21,019 bases of DNA from NCBI GenBank assembly GCA_034664005.1, contig JAXDIL010000015.1, positions 1 to 21,019 on the forward strand, read 5' to 3'. This document shows positions 1 to 8,631 of this stretch, piece by piece. How positions within the stretch are numbered: the first letter of the stretch is position 1; the number at the start of each line of letters is the position of its first letter. Under the pieces are notes generated by a model. It was not told the origin of the DNA. It saw only the letters and a list, made by a program, of their open reading frames with translations, and did no database searches. Made by a program: the position numbers and the translations under genes. The stretch comes from JACVRW01 sp034664005 (GTDB lineage: Bacteria; Actinomycetota; Thermoleophilia; Solirubrobacterales; Thermoleophilaceae).

Positions 1-441
1 GTCACGCACGCCGCGACGCGGCTCGCGCGCACGCTCGCGGACGTGCCCGGCGCGATGCCGCGCGCCGTGGGGCGCCTCTGCCTCGTGGGCGGGGCGGACG
101 CGCTTCCGCTCTCAGAGACGGCACGCCACCACGCGCCGCTCGTGATCGATGCGGGTTCCGACGCCACCGGCGGCGCAGCGGCCTCGCTGGCCGACTGCAC
201 CGTGCTCGTAACCACCGCCGTGACCGAGCCGGCGCTCGCGCGCGTGGCCGCGGAGTGTGTCGCCCGCGTGGGGCCGCCGCCGATCCTCGTCCTGAACCGC
301 GCGCCGCACGACCAGCCGGGCACGCTCGCGCTGCCCAACTCGCCGCTGGGCGCGCGGCTCGCCCTCGGCGGCAGGGAGGCCCGCGGCGAGCTGGGGCGCG
401 CGGTCGCCGAGCTGGTCGACCTGTGCGAGGAGCTGGCGTGA
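1..441 (+). CDS. MinD/CpaE-like ATPase C-terminal fragment (Tad locus), 5' end outside window
   Basis: The reading frame is open from the first base, so the gene begins upstream of the window. About 146 residues are visible. They read like the last part of a P-loop MinD/CpaE-type (septum-site/Tad localisation) protein. A hydrophobic strand ends in Asp (PLVIDAG). It is followed by a strand like the one after switch II (ADCTVLVTTAVTEPALAR) and by a guanine-pocket-like segment (ILVLNRAP). The Walker A motif would lie outside the window, so ATPase activity cannot be judged. The stop codon overlaps the GTG start of the next gene (GTGA), so the two are translationally coupled. In actinobacterial Tad/Flp loci a CpaE/Ssd-like gene lies in the same cluster as small TadE-like genes, which fits the neighbour. 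The family assignment rests on pattern and context only. Confidence 0.45.
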   Translation, partial: VTHAATRLARTLADVPGAMPRAVGRLCLVGGADALPLSETARHHAPLVIDAGSDATGGAAASLADCTVLVTTAVTEPALARVAAECVARVGPPPILVLNRAPHDQPGTLALPNSPLGARLALGGREARGELGRAVAELVDLCEELA

Positions 442-1810
442 CGGCGGCGGGGCAACGCGGCAGCGCCAGCGGCTCGCGGTGGCCCTCCACTTGGCGTGCG
501 GCCAGCGGCCAGGCCTCGGTGATGATGCTCGCCGTCGTCGCGGTGGTGTGCGCCGGCGCCCTGGTCCTGTCGCCTTCGGCAACGCGCTCGGCGCCCGGGG
601 GCAGCACCAGCGCGCCGCCGATCTGGCGGCGGTGAGCGCCGCCAGGGCGATGCGCGAGCTCTACCCGCGCCTGTTCGAGCCTCCGTTCCTGGCGCCGGAC
701 GTGCCCAATCCGCGACATATCGAGGAGGCGCAGTACCGCGAGCTCGCGGTCGCCGCCGCGCTCAGGGGCGCGCTCAGGAACGGGGCGCGGATCCGGGCGG
801 AGGACGTGAGCTTCCCGGGCGCGACCTTCGCGGCCACGCGCGTCCGCGTGCGGGTGCGCGAGCGTGTCGAGGTCGGCCCCGCCGGGCGGCGTGCCTCGAC
901 GCGCGTCGAGGCGCAGGCCACCGCCGAGCTGTCGCCCGAGAGCGGCGACGGCATGCCTGCGAACGCCAGCGGCGGGGGCTACGACGGGCCGCTTGTGTAC
1001 CGGCAGGGCAAGCCGATGCGGCCGGACGTCGCGCCGGCCTTCGACCGGATGGCCACCGCGGCCCGCCGCGAGGCGGGGCTGTACCTCCTCGTCTCGAGCG
1101 GCTTCCGCTCGGACGCGGAGCAGGCGGTCCTGTTCGCCGCGCATCCGGACCCGAGGTGGGTGGCGCCCCCGGGCGAGAGCCTGCATCGCTACGCCACGGA
1201 GCTCGACCTCGGCCCGGAGGCGGCCTACGGCTGGCTGGCGGCGAACGCGAGCCGGTTCGGCTTTCTCGCGAGGTACTCGTGGGAGCCCTGGCACTTCGGC
1301 TACACGCGCGGCATCGGGAGCTCGTCCGTCGGCTACGGAACGCGGGGCGGCGACGGCCGCGCCACGCGGGCGGTCCAGTCGTTTGTGCCGGCCCGCTTCG
1401 CTCCGATCATCATCCGCGCGGCACAGCGCTGGAGCGTCTCGGCGCACCTGCTGGCGGCGCAGCTCTACGCGGAGTCGAGCTTCAACCCGTTCGCGCGCTC
1501 AGCGGCGGGCGCCGAGGGGATCGCGCAGTTCATGCCCGGCACGGCCGCCGCCATCGGCCTCGCCGACCCCTTCGACCCGGAGGCCGCGATCGACGCCCAG
1601 GCGCACCTGATGCGCGACCTGCTCGGCCGCTTCGGCTCGGTGCCGCTCGCGCTCGCCGCCTACAACGCCGGGCCTGGAGCGGTGGAGCGCTGCGGCTGCA
1701 TCCCGCCCTATCCGGAGACGCGCGCGTACGTCGCGCGGATCCTGGGACTGCTCGGCGGCGCCGGGGACGCGACGGCGAACGGCACACTGACGGTGCGGCT
1801 CGTGCACTGA
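438..1810 (+). CDS. TadE-like N-terminus + M15 D,D-carboxypeptidase + SLT lytic transglycosylase; frameshifted near 569
   Basis: The GTG at 438 overlaps the upstream stop (GTGA). The first frame gives a Tad-type N-terminus with one membrane helix (ASVMMLAVVAVVCAGALVL), then runs off to a stop at 635. From about 569 the -1 frame carries the rest: FGNALGARGQHQRAADLAAV, typical of TadE-like proteins of secretion loci. Restoring one G after 569 (CTG-TC to CTG-GTC) gives one protein of about 457 residues. After a linker comes an M15 (VanY-like) zinc peptidase domain with the SLHRYATELDLG and EPWHFGY zinc/catalytic motifs. Next is an SLT transglycosylase domain with AESSFNPFARS, GIAQFMPGTA and LAAYNAGPGAVE; the Glu in AESSF is the expected catalytic acid. 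The protein would be membrane-anchored and cut both peptide crosslinks and glycan strands of peptidoglycan, perhaps opening the wall for the Tad machine. The frameshift may be a real mutation or a sequence error. An internal ATG-type start in the second frame would lose the membrane helix. Confidence 0.8.
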
Positions 1811-1832
1811 TCCGGCGGTCGGCTCGTGGCGC

Positions 1833-2309
1833 TCAGATCCAGCGGCGTGCGCGCGACTTGTAGTCGACGTACTCCGCGCCGAACTTGCGCTCGAGGTAGC
1901 GCTCCTCGCGCTTGATCACGCCGTTGTTGATCACGGCAAGCACGATCGGCAGCGGGACGAGCACCCAGAGCGCGCTCGCCAGGACGGCGATGGCGACGTA
2001 CACGAGCGCCATGCCGAGGTAGGCGGGGTTGCGGGTGAGCCGGTAGGGCCCGCTGGTGACGATCGCGGTGGTGGGCTTCCACGGCTCGACCGCGGTGTCG
2101 TGACGGTGGAAGAGGGTGTTGAAGGAGGCCAGCAGCGCGAGACCCACGAGGGCCAGCACCGCGCCGAGCGGCCAGCGAAGCGCATCCGGCAGCGACGCGG
2201 ACGGCAGCAGCGCCTCTAGCCCGAAGCCGATGGCGAGTCCGCCGAGAAAGATCAGCGGCGGCGGCGCGACGACGCCGGCGCGGTCGGGCGTGGGCTCGGA
2301 CGTGGCCAT
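1833..2309 (-). CDS. ICMT/PEMT-family integral membrane methyltransferase
   Basis: The product is 158 residues with three to four hydrophobic segments, at roughly residues 17-36, 46-66 and 98-128. Its C-terminal half carries the isoprenylcysteine carboxyl methyltransferase / phospholipid methyltransferase signature: GPYRLTRNPAYLGM, then REERYLERKFGAEYVDYK and an Arg/Trp-rich end. In this superfamily that region binds S-adenosylmethionine at the membrane face. Bacterial members act on isoprenoids, lipids or unknown small molecules, so the substrate cannot be named. The gene converges on the upstream peptidoglycan hydrolase gene with only 22 bp between stops. It starts at an ATG and is divergent from the MBL-like gene across 115 bp. 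A TACGTT hexamer (2320-2325, minus strand) lies 10 nt before the ATG and may be its -10 box. The fold assignment is firm; the function is open. Confidence 0.8.
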   Translation of the reverse strand: MATSEPTPDRAGVVAPPPLIFLGGLAIGFGLEALLPSASLPDALRWPLGAVLALVGLALLASFNTLFHRHDTAVEPWKPTTAIVTSGPYRLTRNPAYLGMALVYVAIAVLASALWVLVPLPIVLAVINNGVIKREERYLERKFGAEYVDYKSRARRWI

Positions 2310-2412
2310 GGCGGTGAAGAACGTACCGGCCCGGCTTCCGTCGGCGCCACCACGTCGGGGTTAGGCGGGTGGCTGTTGGGGGCCTCGTAACCATCTATCT
2401 CTGTACATCGGT

Positions 2413-2418
2413 TAGGAT
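2413..2418 (+). promoter_or_regulatory. -10 box, leaderless start of the MBL-like gene
   Basis: TAGGAT fits the TANNNT -10 pattern and ends 6 nt before the ATG at 2425. Transcription would therefore begin at or within a base or two of the start codon, giving a leaderless mRNA. No Shine-Dalgarno sequence precedes the ATG. I see no convincing -35. Confidence 0.5.
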
Positions 2419-2424
2419 GCCGCC

Positions 2425-3090
2425 ATGCATCGTTTGCGTGAGGGTCTCTGGCGTTGGACGGCGCGGCATCCCGAGTGGCATCCGGGCCAGTTCGGCGCCG
2501 AGGTGGCCTGCTTCGCGGCTCAGGCGGGCGAAACCACGCTGTTGATCGATCCGCTGCTGCCGCCGGATCCAGCGCCCGTGATCGAGGTGGTGGATGCGGT
2601 GCTGGGAAGGCGGCTCGCGATCCTGATCACGATCCCGTACCACGTGCGCAGCTCCGAGCAGCTCTGGCAGCGCTACAAAGGCGACGCCGAGACCACCATC
2701 CACGGCCACAGGGCGTGCGCCAAGCGGCTCGAGGACACCTCCGCCTTCACAGCGATCGAGCCCGGCGCCGAGCTGCCCGGCGGCGCTACCGCGCACACGA
2801 TCGGCAAGCCGCGCCGCTACGAGATGCCGCTCCACCTGCCGAGCCACGGCGCGCTCGTCTTCGGCGATGCGGTCGTCGAGCACGAGGGGGCGCTGAAGGT
2901 CTGGGCGCACGACAAGGTCGACAAGAAGGTCGAGCGCTTCTACAGAGAGCGATTCGCGCCGTCGGTGAAGACGCTGCTCGAGCTCGACTTCGACTCGGTG
3001 CTCGTGACGCATGGCGAGCCGGTGCTGCAGGGTGGCAAGGAGGCGCTCCGGAGGGCACTGGAGGCGAAGCCCTGGTACCACCGCGGTTGA
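2425..3090 (+). CDS. Metallo-beta-lactamase-fold protein with degenerate metal site
   Basis: The product is 221 residues. The layout resembles the MBL fold: an early LLIDPLLPP strand (the usual D before the metal motif), a strand ILITIPYHV where the family normally has T-H-x-H-x-D-H, a central strand GALVFGDAVV, and a C-terminal strand VLVTHGEPV that keeps the usual late His. The HxHxDH metal-binding block is replaced by IPYHVRSSEQL with a single His, so a normal two-metal hydrolase site cannot form. It may be a one-metal or non-catalytic member. The start is the first ATG after the TAGGAT box. The MaoC gene follows 13 bp after the stop. No signal peptide or membrane segment is visible, so a cytoplasmic location is inferred. 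I cannot name a substrate. Confidence 0.65.
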   Translation: MHRLREGLWRWTARHPEWHPGQFGAEVACFAAQAGETTLLIDPLLPPDPAPVIEVVDAVLGRRLAILITIPYHVRSSEQLWQRYKGDAETTIHGHRACAKRLEDTSAFTAIEPGAELPGGATAHTIGKPRRYEMPLHLPSHGALVFGDAVVEHEGALKVWAHDKVDKKVERFYRERFAPSVKTLLELDFDSVLVTHGEPVLQGGKEALRRALEAKPWYHRG

Positions 3091-3096
3091 GATACT
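3091..3096 (+). promoter_or_regulatory. Possible -10 box, leaderless start of the MaoC gene
   Basis: GATACT begins directly after the preceding stop and ends 7 nt before the ATG at 3104. The spacing matches a leaderless transcript. The same hexamer at the same spacing precedes the GTG of the DUF3467 gene near 20524. No Shine-Dalgarno sequence is present in the 13-bp gap. Confidence 0.4.
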
Positions 3097-3103
3097 TCGA
3101 GCC

Positions 3104-3568
3104 ATGACTACAACCGTGAACGGCATCGACGAGCTGAAGGCGCTCATCGGGCAGCAGATCGGCCCGAGCGACTGGCGCGAGGTGACCCAGGAGGAGATCG
3201 ACAAGTTCGCCGAGGTCTCGGGCGACCACCAGTGGATCCACGTCGACCAGGAGCGCGCGAAGACCGAGAGCCCGTTCGGAACCACGATCGCGCACGGCAA
3301 CCTCACGCTCTGCATGGTCGACGGCTTCCGCGACCAGCTCTTCAAGGCGGAGTCCGGCTTCAAGATGGGCATCAACTACGGCTGGAACAAGGTGCGCTTC
3401 ACCGCCCCGGTGCCGTCGGGGGCGCGCATCCGCGCGACGCTCGAGACGGTCTCCGTCGACGAGGCCGGCGACGGCTGGTACCAGCTCGTGCAGAAGTGGA
3501 CGGTCGAGATCGAGGGGCAGGAGAAGCCCGCGATGTTCGCGGAGTCCGTCGTGAGGCTGCTCGCCTAG
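3104..3568 (+). CDS. MaoC-like (R)-specific enoyl-CoA hydratase
   Basis: The product is 154 residues, the usual size for a single hotdog-fold hydratase of the MaoC/NodN type. The hydratase-2 motif spans roughly residues 37-65: AEVSGDHQWIHVD, then SPFGTTIAHG. Asp41 and His46 fit the catalytic Asp/His pair known in this family. The second half (NYGWNKVRFTAPVPSGARIR) is also typical. Family members add water across a trans-2-enoyl-CoA to give (R)-3-hydroxyacyl-CoA; the chain length preferred here cannot be told. An ORF extension exists upstream to 3011, but it overlaps the preceding gene and lacks the family sequence, so the ATG at 3104 is chosen. The protein is cytoplasmic by absence of signals. 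uvrC follows after about 20 bp. Confidence 0.85.
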   Translation: MTTTVNGIDELKALIGQQIGPSDWREVTQEEIDKFAEVSGDHQWIHVDQERAKTESPFGTTIAHGNLTLCMVDGFRDQLFKAESGFKMGINYGWNKVRFTAPVPSGARIRATLETVSVDEAGDGWYQLVQKWTVEIEGQEKPAMFAESVVRLLA

Positions 3569-3576
3569 GCGACACC

Positions 3577-3582
3577 TATCCT
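3577..3582 (+). promoter_or_regulatory. -10 box that sets the uvrC start
   Basis: TATCCT is a good TANNNT hexamer 8 nt upstream of the GTG at 3591. A transcript starting 7-8 nt past it would begin at that codon. The alternative GTG at 3585 lies only 2 nt past the box and would probably not be on the mRNA, so 3591 is preferred. Confidence 0.5.
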
Positions 3583-3590
3583 CGGTGGTA

Positions 3591-5453
3591 GTGGCCACCG
3601 AGGCACCGGATCGCATCAAGGAGCAGCGCAGGGCCCTTCCGAACGGGCCCGGCGTCTACCTCTTCAAGGACGCCAAGGGCAAGGTGCTCTACGTCGGCAA
3701 GGCGCGCTCGATCCGCAAGCGCGTGGCGAGCCACTTCTCGAAGCCGGGCGGCCGCGGCGCCACCGACATGGTGGCCCAGATCGCCGACATCGACTTCATC
3801 GCCACGGAGACCGAGGCCGAGGCCCTGCTCGCCGAGCAGGAGTTCATCAAGCGCCACCGGCCCGTGTTCAACGTACGGCTGCGCGACGACAAGTCCTACC
3901 CGTACATCGGGATCAGCATGGACGAGGACTTCCCGCGCATCTACTTCACCCGCGAGCGCCACCGCAAGCGGCGCGTCTACTTCGGCCCGTTCAGCAACGC
4001 CAAGCGCGTGCGCGAGACGCTCGACCTGCTCGGCAAGGTGTTCATGCACCGCACCTGCGACGGCCCGCAGCCGGGCCGCGCGTCCGGCAGCCCCTGCCTC
4101 GACTACTACATCAAGCGCTGCCAGGCGCCCTGCGTCGGCTACGTCTCGAAGGAGGAGTACCGCCAGAACGTCGAGACGATCATCGACTTCCTCTCGGGCC
4201 GCTACCGCCACATCGAGAAGGCGCTCGACCAGGGGATGAAGAAGGCGTCCGCCGAGCAGGAGTTCGAGCAGGCGGCACAGTTCCGCAACAAGCTGAAGGC
4301 GGTGCGCTCGCTGCTCGAGCGCCAGCGCATCTCGAACGCGCCGGTGGGAAGCCTCGACGCGATCGCGGTCGCCGGCGAGGGCACGGACGCGAACGCCCAG
4401 GTCTTCCAGATCCGCGACGGCGTGCTCGCCGACCGCCAGAGCTTCTACCTCGAGAACGCGGGCCAGCGGGACGAGGGGGAGGTGGCCGAGGAGTTCGTGC
4501 TCCAGTACTACGCGAGCGCGATCGCCGTGCCGCCGCAGGTCGTGGTGCAGCGGTCCGTGCAGAACCTCGAGGCGCTGTCCGAGGCGCTCACCGAGCGGCG
4601 CGGCGCGCCCGTCGAGGTGCGCCACGCCGAGCGCGGCGACAAGCGCCGCATCCTCGAGCTCGCCGAGCGCAACGCGCGGCTGGCGCTGGACCAGGACCGC
4701 CTCCGCTCCGAGCGCAGGCGTGCGCAGCGCATCGAGGCGCTCGACGGGCTCCAGCGCGCGCTCGGCATGGACCAGATCCCGATGCGGATCGAGTGCTTCG
4801 ACATCTCGAACCTGATGGGCCATCACACGGCCGCTTCGATGGTCGTCTTCGAGGGCGGCGCGCCCAAGAAGTCCGACTACAGGCGCTTCGCCATCCGAGA
4901 GTCCGTTCAGGATGACTTCGCAGCCATGGCAGAGGTTCTCTCACGCCGGATGGCCCAGTACGTGAAACAGCGCGAGCGCAGCCCGCACGATCGCGAGTAC
5001 GACGAGAGCTTCGCGTCGCTCCCAGCGCTGATCGTGATCGACGGCGGCAAGGGCCAGCTCTCCGCCGGCCTGTCCGCGCTCGGCGAGTTCAGAGACCTCG
5101 GCGTGACGGTGGTCAGCCTCGCGAAGCGGATCGAGGAGGTCTTCGTCCCGGGTCGCCGCGGTCCGCTCCAGCTTCCCCACGACACGGTCGAGCTCCAGCT
5201 GCTCCAGCGCGTGCGCGACGAGGCGCACCGCTTCGCGATCGAGTTCCACCGCGGCAAGCGGGACAAGGCGATGACCCACTCGGTGCTCGACGAGCTGCCG
5301 GGTGTGGGGCCCGCGCGCAAGCGCTCCATCCTCCAGCACTTCGGCTCGCCGGAGCGCTTCCTCAAGGCGAGCCGCGAGGAGCTCGAGGGCGTGCCCGGGC
5401 TGCCCGGGAAGGTCGCGCGCGACATCTACGCGCAGGTGAACAAGGTGCTATGA
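3591..5453 (+). CDS. uvrC: UvrC, excinuclease ABC subunit C
   Basis: About 620 residues, full length for UvrC. The N-terminal GIY-YIG nuclease (about residues 18-95, GPGVYLFKDAKGKVLYVGKA) makes the 3' incision. A four-Cys segment follows (HRTCDGPQ, SPCLDYYIKRCQAPCVG), matching the Fe-S cluster ligands known in UvrC. A UVR motif region (about 200-240, EQEFEQAAQFRNKLKAVRSL) is the UvrB contact. The RNase H-like 5' nuclease domain has ECFDISNLMGHH and VIDGGKGQL. The C-terminal tandem helix-hairpin-helix has LDELPGVGPARKRSIL and LEGVPGLPGKVA. With UvrA and UvrB, not in this window, it excises bulky DNA lesions. GTG at 3591 is chosen from the leaderless promoter; GTG at 3585 would add two residues. 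The stop overlaps the rapZ start (ATGA). This uvrC-rapZ order is common in Gram-positive bacteria. Confidence 0.96.
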   Translation: MATEAPDRIKEQRRALPNGPGVYLFKDAKGKVLYVGKARSIRKRVASHFSKPGGRGATDMVAQIADIDFIATETEAEALLAEQEFIKRHRPVFNVRLRDDKSYPYIGISMDEDFPRIYFTRERHRKRRVYFGPFSNAKRVRETLDLLGKVFMHRTCDGPQPGRASGSPCLDYYIKRCQAPCVGYVSKEEYRQNVETIIDFLSGRYRHIEKALDQGMKKASAEQEFEQAAQFRNKLKAVRSLLERQRISNAPVGSLDAIAVAGEGTDANAQVFQIRDGVLADRQSFYLENAGQRDEGEVAEEFVLQYYASAIAVPPQVVVQRSVQNLEALSEALTERRGAPVEVRHAERGDKRRILELAERNARLALDQDRLRSERRRAQRIEALDGLQRALGMDQIPMRIECFDISNLMGHHTAASMVVFEGGAPKKSDYRRFAIRESVQDDFAAMAEVLSRRMAQYVKQRERSPHDREYDESFASLPALIVIDGGKGQLSAGLSALGEFRDLGVTVVSLAKRIEEVFVPGRRGPLQLPHDTVELQLLQRVRDEAHRFAIEFHRGKRDKAMTHSVLDELPGVGPARKRSILQHFGSPERFLKASREELEGVPGLPGKVARDIYAQVNKVL

Positions 5454-6340
5454 CCGGCCACCGCGTCGAGGACTTCGTCGTGATCACCGGCTTCTCGGGC
5501 GCCGGCAAGTCGCAGGCGATGGCCACCTTCGAGGACGCGGGCTACTTCTGCGTGGACAACCTCCCGCCCGAGATGATCGGCTCGCTGGCCGAGCTGTTCG
5601 GGCACGAGGGCAGCAACGTCGAGCGCGCCGCCGTGGCCTCGGACGTGCGCGGCGGCGAGTACTTCGACGGCCTCGTCCGCGTGCTCGACGAGCTCGACGC
5701 CGCCGGGCTTCCCTACCGCGTGCTCTACCTCGAGGCCGACGACAAGGAGCTGATCAACCGCTTCAAGGAGACGCGCCGCCGCCATCCCCTGGCCAACGGC
5801 GGCTCGGTGGATGCGGCGATCGCCCGCGAGCGCACGCTGCTCGCGCCGCTTCGCGAGCGTGCCGACGTCTCGATCGACACCACGGACCTCTCGGCGGCGC
5901 GCCTCCGACGCGTGGTGGCGGACAAGATGCTCCCGCACGGCCGGCCCGGCAAGCTGGCGGTCACGTTCATGACGTTCGGCTTCAAGCACGGCTCGCCCCG
6001 CGACGCGGACCTCACCTTCGACGTCCGCTTCCTCCCGAACCCGCACTACGAGGCCGAGCTGCGCGAGCAGACCGGCCTCGACGAGGACGTGATCGCGTAC
6101 GTCGAGTCATCGGACGGCATCGGCGAGTTCTACGAGCGGCTCACGCCGCTGCTCGACTACCTGCTCCCGGCCTACGAGCAGGAGGGCAAGGCCCACCTGA
6201 CCGTGGGGATCGGCTGCACGGGCGGCCGTCACCGCTCGGTCGTGATAGCCGAGCACCTGGCGCGGGAATACGAAGCGAGGGGCGACTTCCTCGTCGAGGT
6301 GGTCCACCGCGACGTGGACAAGCCACCGCACCGGCCCTGA
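5450..6340 (+). CDS. rapZ: RapZ/YvcJ-family nucleotide-binding protein
   Basis: The product is 296 residues, the normal length. The N-terminus has a Walker A loop (GFSGAGKS, residues 14-21), followed by the family marker FCVDNLPPEM. The C-terminal half carries VTFMTFGFKHG, FDVRFLPNPHY and GCTGGRHRSV, the conserved RapZ C-terminal block. In E. coli this domain senses glucosamine-6-phosphate and steers RNase E to the sRNA GlmZ. In Gram-positive bacteria the protein is a nucleotide-hydrolysing regulator of less certain role, and RNA targeting should not be assumed here. It is coupled to uvrC by the ATGA overlap. The usual Gram-positive next genes, yvcK (gluconeogenesis factor) and whiA, are absent: gap starts 55 bp downstream. 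Confidence 0.95.
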   Translation: MTGHRVEDFVVITGFSGAGKSQAMATFEDAGYFCVDNLPPEMIGSLAELFGHEGSNVERAAVASDVRGGEYFDGLVRVLDELDAAGLPYRVLYLEADDKELINRFKETRRRHPLANGGSVDAAIARERTLLAPLRERADVSIDTTDLSAARLRRVVADKMLPHGRPGKLAVTFMTFGFKHGSPRDADLTFDVRFLPNPHYEAELREQTGLDEDVIAYVESSDGIGEFYERLTPLLDYLLPAYEQEGKAHLTVGIGCTGGRHRSVVIAEHLAREYEARGDFLVEVVHRDVDKPPHRP

Positions 6341-6348
6341 CGGGTCGA

Positions 6349-6354
6349 TAGATT
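6349..6354 (+). promoter_or_regulatory. Candidate -10 box of the glycolytic operon
   Basis: TAGATT in the 55-bp rapZ-gap gap fits TANNNT. Transcription would start near 6361 and give a leader of about 35 nt that includes the Shine-Dalgarno sequence. It would let gap-pgk-tpiA-gpmI-tgt be expressed apart from uvrC-rapZ. No clear -35 is visible. Confidence 0.4.
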
Positions 6355-6380
6355 CCGCCTGCCGCATCAGAAAGCGAAGA

Positions 6381-6386
6381 AAGGGA
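6381..6386 (+). promoter_or_regulatory. Shine-Dalgarno of gap
   Basis: AAGGGA lies 9 nt before the ATG at 6396. It is one of the few strong ribosome binding sites on the plus strand here and fits a highly translated glycolytic enzyme. Confidence 0.55.
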
Positions 6387-6395
6387 CTACGAGAC

Positions 6396-7415
<1,020 letters not shown>

Positions 7416-7416
7416 G

Positions 7417-8631
7417 GTGGCCGAGGCGGACGCCACGACACACGGGCTCGGCAAACGCACCGTACGCGACCTCGATGTAACCACCGGCCAGTCCGTCCTG
7501 GCGCGCGTGGACTTCAACGTGCCGCTCGAGAACGGCCGTGTGGTGGACGACGCCCGCATCCGTGCCGCGCTGCCCACCATCGAGCTGCTGCTGGAGAAGG
7601 GCGTACGGCTCGTGCTGTGCTCGCACCTCGGACGCCCCAAGGGCCGCGACCCGGAGACCTCGCTGGCGCCGGTGTCGGCGCGCCTCGGTGAGCTGATCGA
7701 CGCGGAGGTGCACCAGGCGCCCGAGGTGGTCGGGCCCGAGGTGCGGCGCGGCGCGGACCGGCTCGAGCCCGGCTCCGTGCTCGTGCTCGAGAACACGCGC
7801 TGGGAGCGCGGCGAGACCGAGAACGACCCCGCGCTCGCGCGCCAGTTCGCGGCGCTCGCCGACGCCTACGTGAACGACGCGTTCGGCGCCGCGCACCGCG
7901 CCCACGCCTCCACCGCGGGGGTGGCCGAGTACCTGCGCCCGGCCGTGGCGGGGCTGCTGCTCGAGCGCGAGGTGGTGACGCTGGGGTCGATCGTCGAGGA
8001 TCCGGAGCGGCCGCTCGTGGTGGTGCTGGGCGGGGCGAAGGTCAGCGACAAGGTGGCGCTGATCGACCGCTTCCTGGACATCGCCGACGCGCTGCTTATC
8101 GGCGGGGCCATGTGCTTCTCGTTCTTCCGCGCGCAGGGCATCCCGACCGGCGACTCGCTGGTGGAGGAGGAGGGCGTGGAGCTGGCGCGCCGCGCACTCG
8201 AGAAGGCGGAGTCGTCCGGCTGCCGGCTCGAGCTCCCCGTGGATCTGGTCGCGGGCGACAGATTCGACGCCGGCGCCGAGCTGCGCAGGCTCGAGGGCGT
8301 GGAGGTGCCGGACGGCTGGATGGGCCTCGACGTGGGCCCGCGCACGGCCGCGGCGTACGCCGACGAGATCGCGAAGGCGGGCACGGTCTTCTGGAACGGG
8401 CCGATGGGCGCGTTCGAGCTGGAGCCGTTCGCGGCCGGCACGCGCGCCGTGGCGGAGGCGATCGCGAGGGCCGAGGCGACCACGGTCGTCGGCGGCGGCG
8501 ACTCGGGCGCCGCGCTCGCCGAGTTCGGCCTGGCGGACCAGGTGGACCACCTCTCGACCGGCGGCGGCGCGGCACTCGAGCTGCTGGAGGGCAAGTCGCT
8601 GCCCGGGCTGGAGGTGCTGGACGATGCCTGA
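7417..8631 (+). CDS. pgk: Phosphoglycerate kinase
   Basis: The product is 404 residues, within the normal range. N-terminal substrate-binding motifs are RVDFNVPLENG and CSHLGRPKG (about residues 27-70), then NDAFGAAHRAHAS. The C-terminal nucleotide domain has VLGGAKVSDK, WNGPMGAFE and VGGGDSGAAL. It transfers phosphate from 1,3-bisphosphoglycerate to ADP. The GTG start lies 1 nt past the gap stop, so translation is probably coupled. The first 15 or so residues before VRDLDV are a variable tail, so a slightly later start is possible. The stop lies inside the tpiA start region: the two genes overlap by 8 nt. Confidence 0.97.
   Translation: MAEADATTHGLGKRTVRDLDVTTGQSVLARVDFNVPLENGRVVDDARIRAALPTIELLLEKGVRLVLCSHLGRPKGRDPETSLAPVSARLGELIDAEVHQAPEVVGPEVRRGADRLEPGSVLVLENTRWERGETENDPALARQFAALADAYVNDAFGAAHRAHASTAGVAEYLRPAVAGLLLEREVVTLGSIVEDPERPLVVVLGGAKVSDKVALIDRFLDIADALLIGGAMCFSFFRAQGIPTGDSLVEEEGVELARRALEKAESSGCRLELPVDLVAGDRFDAGAELRRLEGVEVPDGWMGLDVGPRTAAAYADEIAKAGTVFWNGPMGAFELEPFAAGTRAVAEAIARAEATTVVGGGDSGAALAEFGLADQVDHLSTGGGAALELLEGKSLPGLEVLDDA

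Noticed and set aside
2..1447. Long minus-strand open frame (481 codons) opposite the Tad-locus genes
   Set aside because: Arg/Pro/Ala-rich composition with no family motifs; the plus strand carries clear peptidase and transglycosylase motifs. It is a high-GC shadow.
3576..4826. 416-codon minus-strand frame opposite uvrC
   Set aside because: Repetitive Leu/Val/Glu/Arg composition typical of antisense to a high-GC gene; uvrC is unmistakable on the other strand.
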